Shown: in pieces, positions 1-6,021 of the stretch | How the letters are laid out: every line of letters starts with the position of its first letter | Position numbering within the stretch: the stretch's first letter is position 1 | Source: UBA9988 sp964574105 | GTDB taxonomy: Bacteria > Patescibacteriota > Minisyncoccia > Phycocordibacterales > UBA9988 | DNA: 62,600 bases | Direction of reading: 5' to 3' | Assembly (NCBI GenBank): GCA_964574105.1 | Contig: CAZNKH010000001.1 | Span: 1-62,600, forward strand | Program-made: the position numbers and the translations under genes | The notes under the pieces: generated by a model | Seen by the model: only the letters and a program-made list of their open reading frames with translations | Databases searched by the model: none | Told to the model about the DNA's origin: nothing

Positions 1-52
1 CTAGGACATCCTCGTTAACAGCGAGGCGCTCTACCAACTGAGCTACCGCGGA
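1..52 (-). tRNA. tRNA-Asn (GTT), 3' part cut off by window edge
   Basis: Read on the minus strand, this stretch gives a 7-nt acceptor arm (TCCGCGG), the D-arm GCTCAGTTGGTAGAGC, and a 5-bp anticodon stem CCTCG/CGAGG around the loop CTGTTAA. The anticodon is therefore GTT (Asn). The T-arm and 3' acceptor strand lie beyond base 1 of the window. Confidence 0.95.
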
Positions 53-80
53 ATAGTGGCCTGTAGTACAAGCCATTCCT

Positions 81-108
81 ATAGTAGCAAACTCAACCGC
101 TATTTCAA
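81..108 (-). promoter_or_regulatory. Promoter of tRNA-Asn
   Basis: On the minus strand TTGAAA (108-103) is followed after 16 bp by TACTAT (86-81). The -10 is preceded by TGC, an extended -10. The predicted +1 near 74 leaves about 22 nt before the tRNA 5' end, the only gene immediately downstream. Confidence 0.6.
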
Positions 109-113
109 TATGT

Positions 114-1100
114 TTATTTTGTCACTCCCTCGTATACGATTTTTGAGATCCCTGCTATTGTTTTTTCCAACTTACTAAACTCCTTTCCCCGTGTCATGAT
201 GCAGATGAGGTAGGGCCTGTTCGGTACATACACAATGCCGCAGTCATGGAGCTGTTTTTCCCCCTTAAGCTCATAGTTCCGCTCCCCAAACTTATGCGCC
301 ACAGTAACCTTTGACGGGACACCCGCCACGATACCTTTTTTAAATGTTGATTTACTCAAGATGGAGAGTGTACGCTCTGACATCGTATTATCTAAATATG
401 ATGAATTATAGAGAATACGGAAGAAAGAAGCATAATCTTTCACCGAGATGATATTCCCATAGGGGTCTGTCTGATTTGCTAGCTTCATATTGATATCAAA
501 ATCTGAATATACAGAAAAAACAAGTGTGCTATCTATATGGTTGAGTAGTAAGTCATACGCATAGTTATCAGAATAGATAATCATATGATTAATAAGCTCC
601 TCTATAGTAACTCGTTCCCCTTTTGTCAGAGAAACTTCTGGTAAATAATTTTGTTCCATTTCTCCATCACTTTTTTCTGAAATAAGAACACGCTGTGATA
701 AAAGAGCGGGGTCTCGCTCTGTTTCTTTAAAATAAGCAATCATCAGTGGCACCTTAATGAGACTGGAGGGAGAAAATCGATCATTCTCATTAATCCCAAA
801 CCACGGTCCATTGTTTAAATCACGAAAGTAGACAGATGCGTGAGTAATCTCCTCAAGATCAACCTTCCATTTTATAAAATCCTCTACAGCATCTTGAAGT
901 GAGTTAAGGTTAGAGCCCTGTGTTATAAGATTTACATCACACTCTACCAAGGGGCTGATGAAAGAATAATCACCTCTCTTTCTTACCTCTATAAAAGAAG
1001 AGGTATCATCGAGAGAATGCAATAATGAAAAAAACCCCGCCCCGATGATGAGTCCTACCGCAAAGGATACTCCATATCGTACATAAGGATGGTTACACAT
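114..1100 (-). CDS. Membrane-anchored class A beta-lactamase-fold serine hydrolase
   Basis: This is a 328-aa protein with one N-terminal transmembrane helix (about residues 10-30), followed by an extracytoplasmic beta-lactamase-like domain. The active-site Ser-x-x-Lys is S113-L-I-K116 and a Ser-Asp-Asn motif is at 177-179. At the position of the third motif (KTG/KSG) it has Lys-Phe-Gly (270-272). I see no clear Glu166-type omega-loop motif. These features fit the broad Beta-lactamase2 family, whose members may be peptidases, esterases or lactamases, so antibiotic hydrolysis should not be assumed. I chose ATG at 1100 because it directly precedes the membrane helix; a TTG at 1139 would add 13 residues and overlap the promoter of the divergent kinase-like gene. 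Its role on the cell surface is unknown. Confidence 0.75.
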   Translation of the reverse strand: MCNHPYVRYGVSFAVGLIIGAGFFSLLHSLDDTSSFIEVRKRGDYSFISPLVECDVNLITQGSNLNSLQDAVEDFIKWKVDLEEITHASVYFRDLNNGPWFGINENDRFSPSSLIKVPLMIAYFKETERDPALLSQRVLISEKSDGEMEQNYLPEVSLTKGERVTIEELINHMIIYSDNYAYDLLLNHIDSTLVFSVYSDFDINMKLANQTDPYGNIISVKDYASFFRILYNSSYLDNTMSERTLSILSKSTFKKGIVAGVPSKVTVAHKFGERNYELKGEKQLHDCGIVYVPNRPYLICIMTRGKEFSKLEKTIAGISKIVYEGVTK

Positions 1101-1149
1101 ACAGCATAGATGATGTATATAATACTCCGCTGGTGGCAAAAAAATAGGT

Positions 1150-1179
1150 TTGACATAATAGATACTTATGTGCTATATT
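1150..1179 (+). promoter_or_regulatory. Promoter of the adenylate-kinase-like gene
   Basis: A perfect TTGACA (1150-1155) is spaced 18 bp from TATATT (1174-1179), with TGC directly before it as an extended -10. The predicted +1 near 1186 gives a leader of about 47 nt that contains a GGAG Shine-Dalgarno at 1221-1224. Confidence 0.7.
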
Positions 1180-1232
1180 GTAAGAAGAAGGCTGATTACA
1201 GCCCTGATCTTTACATAATTGGAGAAAGAGTA

Positions 1233-1901
1233 ATGGGAATGGAAAAGTATTACCTCAGGCCACAGCAACTTATACCGAGGCGGTCCGTTGTATTGCTCAT
1301 CGGCCCTCCCCTCGTAGGGAAAGATGAGATGGTAAAACATCTTTCTTCCCTCATGACCAAGAATGAAATTAGGGGGACAGTGCGGCACATCTCTGTGAAT
1401 GAAGTACTCCGCTGGAGTACTAACAGATGCGTACAGTTGTGTAGGAATACAGATCGTCCCGTTCCATCGGAAGTACTTTTGGAAGTTATGGAAAAAGAGA
1501 TAAACGCCAATATGCAGAGTGTGCACCTCACTGTCATTAACGATTACCCACGCACACGAGAGCAGGCAGAGTGCCTCCTCGCTCTACTGCAGAGATATAG
1601 AATTCTTCGCCCTGTCTGTGTGCATCTCGCTGGTAACTATGAATTGCTCTCCAGACGGCTCACCACGCACCTTTTGAACAAGAGGAACGAGATGGCTACC
1701 TTTGACGAGATCATGCTCCGTTGGGAAGAATATCGGCATTCCTGTGAGACGCTGATCCCTTACTTGCGTCAAGTAACGCAGTTTGTGGAAGTCAATTCGG
1801 CGCCATTGGATGAAAGAAAGCAGAAGCCAAATTCTATCTTCGCAGAGATGTGGGCACTCATTGGCCATCACATTACTGATTTGCAGCCTATCTCGACTTA
1901 A
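1233..1901 (+). CDS. Divergent adenylate kinase-like P-loop protein
   Basis: This is a 222-aa protein. A P-loop lies at residues 24-31 (G-P-P-L-V-G-K-D), where the usual Ser/Thr after Lys is Asp. Residues 103-108 read N-D-Y-P-R-T followed by xxQA, matching the adenylate kinase signature D-G-F-P-R-T-xx-Q. The C-terminal third has the Arg-rich lid/core pattern and a 'RWEEY...P' stretch typical of adenylate kinases. The substitutions at Mg/phosphate-contacting positions make normal NMP kinase activity uncertain. The start at 1233 is set by GGAG eight bases upstream; longer in-frame starts would run back over the promoter. A strong terminator follows, so it is transcribed alone. Confidence 0.7.
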   Translation: MGMEKYYLRPQQLIPRRSVVLLIGPPLVGKDEMVKHLSSLMTKNEIRGTVRHISVNEVLRWSTNRCVQLCRNTDRPVPSEVLLEVMEKEINANMQSVHLTVINDYPRTREQAECLLALLQRYRILRPVCVHLAGNYELLSRRLTTHLLNKRNEMATFDEIMLRWEEYRHSCETLIPYLRQVTQFVEVNSAPLDERKQKPNSIFAEMWALIGHHITDLQPIST

Positions 1902-1924
1902 AGACGATCCCTCCATTTCCTCGT

Positions 1925-1960
1925 AAGCCCCCCTCGTGCTATTGACACAGGGGGGCTTTT
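1925..1960 (+). terminator. Rho-independent terminator of the kinase-like gene
   Basis: The arms AAGCCCCCCT (1925-1934) and AGGGGGGCTT (1949-1958) form a perfect 10-bp GC-rich stem ending in a run of T, 24 bp after the stop codon. Confidence 0.88.
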
Positions 1961-1962
1961 AC

Positions 1963-1990
1963 TTGACTTTTACTTACAATAGTGTATACT
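1963..1990 (+). promoter_or_regulatory. Promoter of the RRM protein gene
   Basis: TTGACT (1963-1968) and TATACT (1985-1990) are spaced 16 bp apart, directly after the upstream terminator. The predicted +1 is near 1997, giving a leader of about 87 nt, one of the longest in the window. Confidence 0.75.
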
Positions 1991-2013
1991 GGCTTCTGTC
2001 AGTAGGCTCTCGA

Positions 2014-2083
2014 GTGAACTATTTTTTAGGGGTCATACGAGAAGTGTCGGTCTACGATGATAGTAGTTAAGAAAATAGTTCAC
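2014..2083 (+). promoter_or_regulatory. Leader hairpin abutting the RRM start codon
   Basis: GTGAACTATTTT (2014-2025) is perfectly complementary to AAAATAGTTCAC (2072-2083), whose last base is immediately before the ATG at 2084. Three more pairs form beyond a bulged base. The A/U-rich stem would hold the ribosome landing zone in double-stranded RNA. No Shine-Dalgarno is visible. This geometry fits a temperature- or protein-responsive translational switch (inference). Confidence 0.55.
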
Positions 2084-2377
2084 ATGGCAAAGAAGTTGTA
2101 CATCGGTAGCTTGAGCTACTCCACAACCAATGACAGTCTTAAGGCCGCTTTTGAGCAGGTCGGTGTTGTCTCTTCTGCTTCCGTCATCATGGATAAGATG
2201 ACCGGCCGCTCACGCGGATTCGGTTTCGTCGAGATGCCTAACGATGATGAAGCAATGAAGGCTATTGAGTTTTGGAATGGCAAAGAGCTCGATGGCCGCG
2301 CACTCGTTGTTAACGAGGCTCGCCCTATGGCAGAGCGCCCTCCTCGACGAGAAGGTGGTTACTCTCGCTCGTTTTAA
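2084..2377 (+). CDS. RRM-type RNA-binding protein
   Basis: This is a 97-aa single RNA-recognition-motif protein. RNP2 (L-Y-I-G-S-L) is at residues 5-10 and RNP1 (R-G-F-G-F-V-E-M) at 44-51, followed by a short Arg/Gly/Pro-rich tail. It resembles the small cold-inducible Rbp proteins of cyanobacteria and other bacteria, which bind single-stranded RNA. ATG 2084 is chosen because the RRM begins right after it. An in-frame ATG at 2057, in the loop of the leader hairpin, would add nine residues and cannot be excluded. It is monocistronic: its own promoter lies upstream and a bidirectional terminator shared with eno lies downstream. Confidence 0.88.
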   Translation: MAKKLYIGSLSYSTTNDSLKAAFEQVGVVSSASVIMDKMTGRSRGFGFVEMPNDDEAMKAIEFWNGKELDGRALVVNEARPMAERPPRREGGYSRSF

Positions 2378-2383
2378 ATAACG

Positions 2384-2427
2384 AAATAGAAAATCCCCTC
2401 CGCCACAGCGAAGGGGATTTTCTATTT
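2384..2427. terminator. Bidirectional terminator between RRM gene and eno
   Basis: An almost perfect inverted repeat has A-rich left and T-rich right ends around a GC core (TCCCCTCCGC/GCGAAGGGGA). It lies between two converging genes and overlaps the eno stop codon region. It carries U-tracts in both directions. Confidence 0.88.
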
Positions 2428-3701
2428 TAGATAATTTTCCCAGCGTATAAAGCTTTCTCACCATAGAGCTCCTCGAGACGGAGCAGCTGATTATATTTCG
2501 CCACCCGCTCGCTACGCGAGAGTGACCCGGTCTTTATTTGCCCACAACCACTCCCCACAGCAAGGTCAGCGATGGTCGTATCTTCAGTCTCCCCTGAACG
2601 GTGCGAGATAATGTTCCGATATCCATGCGCTTCTGCAAATATCATGGCATCAAGTGCCTCCGTTACTGTCCCCACTTGATTTAATTTAATGAGTACTGCG
2701 TTTGCCGCCTTCTTTATTACCCCCTCCTCAATACGCGAGAGCCGTGTGCAGAAGAGATCATCCCCTACCACTTGAATGTGCGAACCCAATTCTTCGGTGA
2801 GTTTGGTATGTGCATCCCAATCATTCTCAGCAAAGCCATCCTCAATAGAGACAATAGGGTAACTGTCGCACCAGAGACGGTAACGCTCAATCAGTTCGCT
2901 CGCAGTAAATGTTTTACTCTCACGGTCAAAATGGTACACACCATCCCTATATAATTCACTTGCGGCAACATCGAGGGCAATTCCCATATGCACCCCCGGC
3001 TTGTACCCTGCCTTTGCCATCGCCGCAAGCAGTAACTCAAACACTTCTTCACTCGTCGTAAGTGTAGAGGCAAAACCGCCCTCATCACCCACAAGCGTTG
3101 AAAGTCCCCGTTCAGTAAGGATCATTCGTAGTGCGTGAAATGTCTCTGCTCCATAGCGAAGTGCTTCCTTAAAACTTGCTGCGCCGTAAGGTACAATCAT
3201 CCACTCTTGAATATCGGTAGAGCCTGACGCGTGCATACCACCATTTATCACATTCATAAGTGGTGTGGGGAGTACGAGTGGACGGGTAAAAGGAGCGAGT
3301 CCGCGAAAGTGGTCAGCGAGTCGTTTTTTCTCGGCAAGCGCAGAAGCTTTTGCAAACGCAAGCGAGACACCAAGAATTGCATTTGCACCCAATTTTTCTT
3401 TATTAGCAGTGCCATCGATGGCAATGAGTGCCTCATCTAAAGAGCGTTGAGTAAACTCTTTCCCAGTGAGTGCAGAGCTGATGAGAGTCTTGACATTCTC
3501 AACTGCATGTGTTACACCTTTAGATAGGTAGCGGCCGTCCTTATCTCGGAGCTCTAAGACCTCGTGGCTCCCTGTGGAGGCACCGGAGGGCACACTTGCC
3601 CGTCCTAAAGAGCCATCCTCTAAGTCACAGTCCACCTCAACAGTTGGGTAACCGCGAGAATCAAGTATCTCTCGCGCAAAGAGCGTTTGTATCTTAAACA
3701 T
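2427..3701 (-). CDS. eno: Enolase
   Basis: This 424-aa enzyme interconverts 2-phosphoglycerate and phosphoenolpyruvate. It has the expected family length and motifs: the substrate loop S-G-A-S-T-G near residue 40, Mg-binding Glu/Asp positions (S-I-E-D-G, G-D-D-L-F), the catalytic Lys in K-L-N-Q-V-G-T, and the signature S-H-R-S-G-E-T-E-D. The start at 3701 gives the canonical N-terminus F-K-I-Q-T-L-F-A-R-E-I-L-D-S-R-G. There is no Shine-Dalgarno, and the predicted mRNA leader is about 12 nt. It is divergent from cdaA, with overlapping promoters between them. In this genome it links glycerate 2-kinase and upper glycolysis to PEP synthase. Confidence 0.98.
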   Translation of the reverse strand: MFKIQTLFAREILDSRGYPTVEVDCDLEDGSLGRASVPSGASTGSHEVLELRDKDGRYLSKGVTHAVENVKTLISSALTGKEFTQRSLDEALIAIDGTANKEKLGANAILGVSLAFAKASALAEKKRLADHFRGLAPFTRPLVLPTPLMNVINGGMHASGSTDIQEWMIVPYGAASFKEALRYGAETFHALRMILTERGLSTLVGDEGGFASTLTTSEEVFELLLAAMAKAGYKPGVHMGIALDVAASELYRDGVYHFDRESKTFTASELIERYRLWCDSYPIVSIEDGFAENDWDAHTKLTEELGSHIQVVGDDLFCTRLSRIEEGVIKKAANAVLIKLNQVGTVTEALDAMIFAEAHGYRNIISHRSGETEDTTIADLAVGSGCGQIKTGSLSRSERVAKYNQLLRLEELYGEKALYAGKII

Positions 3702-3719
3702 ACATATAAGTACGCAGAA

Positions 3720-3747
3720 ATTGTAGCATTTTTGTATATAATCACAA
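3720..3747 (-). promoter_or_regulatory. Promoter of eno
   Basis: On the minus strand TTGTGA (3747-3742), a 16-bp spacer and TACAAT (3725-3720) preceded by TGC form an extended -10 promoter. The predicted +1 near 3713 gives a 12-nt leader. It overlaps the cdaA promoter on the other strand. Confidence 0.65.
3737..3742 (+). promoter_or_regulatory. -10 element placing cdaA +1 at its ATG
   Basis: TATAAT (3737-3742) is separated by exactly six bases from the ATG at 3749, so the predicted transcript starts with the A of the start codon. No convincing -35 is present. Confidence 0.6.
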
Positions 3748-3748
3748 T

Positions 3749-4945
3749 ATGGCATCGAGCACACTTGTCACATTCTTTACCGGATTACCGGCTCTCATAA
3801 ATTCGCTCCAAACGAAGGATTTTATTGATGTTGCAGTCTCAGCATTCTTAATCTACCTGATTCTTATCTTCATTAAACAGAGCCGCTCGTATTTTGTAGT
3901 AAGTGCATTGGTACTCCTCGCGACGGTAAACTTTCTGGGAAGCATCTTTAACTTAAGTCTCACCCGTCAGATTGTACAGCCAATCCTTACCTTCATTATC
4001 GTGATTATTGTCATTGTCTTTCAGCGTGAGATACGCCGCTTTTTTGAGTGGTTCTCATTTACCTCTCGGCGGCTCGCGTACGAGCGCAAAAAAAATGTTT
4101 CTGAGGGAATCTCCGTCATTATTGCTCGTGCACTCCTTGAGATGGCGAGACAAAACTGTGGTGCAATTATTGTTCTTGAGGGTGACTATCCACTAGACAA
4201 TGTAACGGAGGGGGGCTTTCCACTGGACGGACGGATTTCTATTCCCCTTCTTCTCTCCATCTTTGATCCCACTTCTCCCGGGCATGACGGAGCAGTGATT
4301 ATTGACAATCACCGTATCCGCCGCTTTGGCGTGCATCTGCCACTCGCAGAAAATTTTGACACATCTTCTAAGTTTGGCACCCGTCACCGCGCGGCTGTTG
4401 GCATCACTGAAAAAACGGATGCCCTTGCGCTTGTTGTCTCTGAAGAGAAGGGTACCGTCTCGTATGCTGATAGGGGTGAACTCATAACGGTAAGAGAACC
4501 AGATAAGCTGGAAAAAATAATCGAAGATTTCCTCAAGGAGGAAATATCTGAAGACCACACCCCATGGAAAGATTTGCTCGTGCATAATCTCTGGCACAAA
4601 TTGAGCGCCATCGGCCTCTCTATCATATTATGGTTTACCTTTGTATATCAGACCGGCATCACCACACAGCAAGTAAAAGCAGCAATTGAGTTTCGTTCCC
4701 TCCCGAGCACTCTAGTGATTGAAAATACTGACATCCATGAAGTGACTCTCACCATCTCTGGTAACTATCGCGATTTTCGTGCAATCACGCCTGACAACAT
4801 TAAAGTTACCGTGAATCTCTCGGAAGCGCGGGAGGGTACAAAACGCTACAGTATCTCTAAAGAAAATATCGCACTCCCCAGCTACTTTACACTCACGAGC
4901 GTAAGCCCTAAAAGTGTCCGCGTCATCACCACTCCTGTAAAATAA
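3749..4945 (+). CDS. cdaA: Diadenylate cyclase CdaA fused to a YbbR (CdaR-like) domain
   Basis: This 398-aa membrane protein is predicted to make cyclic di-AMP from two ATP. Residues 25-92 hold three hydrophobic helices. Residues 110-245 form a DisA_N domain with the catalytic D-G-A (180-182) and R-H-R (212-214) motifs. A further transmembrane segment (about 286-302) leads into one YbbR domain (about 305-397). In Firmicutes CdaA and its regulator CdaR (TM plus several YbbR domains) are separate neighbouring genes; here both are one polypeptide, putting the YbbR part outside the cell. It is probably translated leaderless and is divergent from eno. Confidence 0.92.
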   Translation: MASSTLVTFFTGLPALINSLQTKDFIDVAVSAFLIYLILIFIKQSRSYFVVSALVLLATVNFLGSIFNLSLTRQIVQPILTFIIVIIVIVFQREIRRFFEWFSFTSRRLAYERKKNVSEGISVIIARALLEMARQNCGAIIVLEGDYPLDNVTEGGFPLDGRISIPLLLSIFDPTSPGHDGAVIIDNHRIRRFGVHLPLAENFDTSSKFGTRHRAAVGITEKTDALALVVSEEKGTVSYADRGELITVREPDKLEKIIEDFLKEEISEDHTPWKDLLVHNLWHKLSAIGLSIILWFTFVYQTGITTQQVKAAIEFRSLPSTLVIENTDIHEVTLTISGNYRDFRAITPDNIKVTVNLSEAREGTKRYSISKENIALPSYFTLTSVSPKSVRVITTPVK

Positions 4946-5010
4946 TAAAAATACCTCTCCTCTCTACCTCCTCTTCAAAGATTTCTATCCTTGAATGTGC
5001 CACAGAGAGA

Positions 5011-6012
5011 CTAAGGAATCAAGTTTGTTGGATTCCCTGCCACAAAGGAGGTAATATTTTCACAGGTAGTCGTTAAGATGCGTTCTATCGCTTCGCGTGT
5101 ATTGTAAGCGTTATGTGGAGTGACAATCACGCGTGGATGGTCAATAAAATACTGATTCGCAATCACATACTTTAAATCTTCTATGCGGGAAGAGTCACTT
5201 CCTAGAAGAGTACTCTCATTATCCATAAAACCCTCCCCCTCCAAGACATCAAGTCCTGCACCGGCGATAGTTCCATCTTCCAATGCTGCTACGAGTGCCT
5301 CACTTTCTACGAGTCCCCCTCGGGCAGTATTGATGAGAATACTTCCCTGCTTCATCTTTTTAACAGTATCACGACTGATCATATGATGCGTATGTTCGTT
5401 ATATGGTGCATGCAGTGACACAATATCTGATTGCGCCAAGAGTTCATCAAATGGGAGGTATGTAAATCCGAGCTTTTCGGCTAGTTCCTTATCCTCCTTT
5501 ACATCAAAAGCGATGACTTTCATATCAAAACCGCGTGCTATCTCTATTGCATGAATACCAATATGTCCTGTTCCCACGATCCCAATTGTCTTTCCCTTCA
5601 AATCAAAGCCGCGTAGCTCTATCTGTGAAAATGAGCCGGTACTGCGCACCTGATCATACGCATCACAGGTCTTACGCGAGAGTGAGAGTAAGAGAGCAAA
5701 GGCGTACTCGGCTACTGTATTCTCGCCATAAGTGGGTACATATGAGACAGCGGTTCCCTTTTCCTTTGTATACGCGGTATCTATATGGTCATAACCGGTT
5801 GAGCGCGTCGCAATCAATTTGAGTCCCGAGAAACGGGCGAGTGTCTCTGCATTCACGACAGAGTTCACGAATACCGAGAGAACTTCTGCATCAGTAGGAA
5901 GCTCTGTCGCATCTTGTACGGTCCCCTTTATAAAAACGAGTTCCTGTTCTTCTAAACGCTGTGCGACAAAGTCGCGCTCCCATTCCTCATTGTAGCAGTA
6001 TGCAATCTTCAT
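5011..6012 (-). CDS. D-isomer-specific 2-hydroxyacid dehydrogenase
   Basis: This is a 333-aa NAD-dependent oxidoreductase. The Rossmann motif G-T-G-H-I-G is near residues 145-150, with an acidic residue about 20 residues later favouring NAD. The catalytic Arg lies in N-T-A-R-G-G, a Glu in the V-L-E-G-E stretch, and the catalytic His in T-P-H-N-A-Y-N-T. The N-V/T-V-A-E-Y-A-F-A-L-L-L-S-L-S-R-K stretch is closest to D-lactate dehydrogenases. Candidate reactions are pyruvate to D-lactate (fermentation) or hydroxypyruvate to D-glycerate; the co-directional glycerate kinase and PEP synthase genes keep both open. It starts 9 bp after ppsA and has a GGGGG tract just before the ATG. Confidence 0.88.
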   Translation of the reverse strand: MKIAYCYNEEWERDFVAQRLEEQELVFIKGTVQDATELPTDAEVLSVFVNSVVNAETLARFSGLKLIATRSTGYDHIDTAYTKEKGTAVSYVPTYGENTVAEYAFALLLSLSRKTCDAYDQVRSTGSFSQIELRGFDLKGKTIGIVGTGHIGIHAIEIARGFDMKVIAFDVKEDKELAEKLGFTYLPFDELLAQSDIVSLHAPYNEHTHHMISRDTVKKMKQGSILINTARGGLVESEALVAALEDGTIAGAGLDVLEGEGFMDNESTLLGSDSSRIEDLKYVIANQYFIDHPRVIVTPHNAYNTREAIERILTTTCENITSFVAGNPTNLIP

Positions 6013-6021
6013 CCCCCAATT

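Noticed and set aside
4946..5010. Terminator between cdaA and the hydroxyacid dehydrogenase
   Set aside because: The 65-bp spacer is CT-rich but contains no stable inverted repeat.
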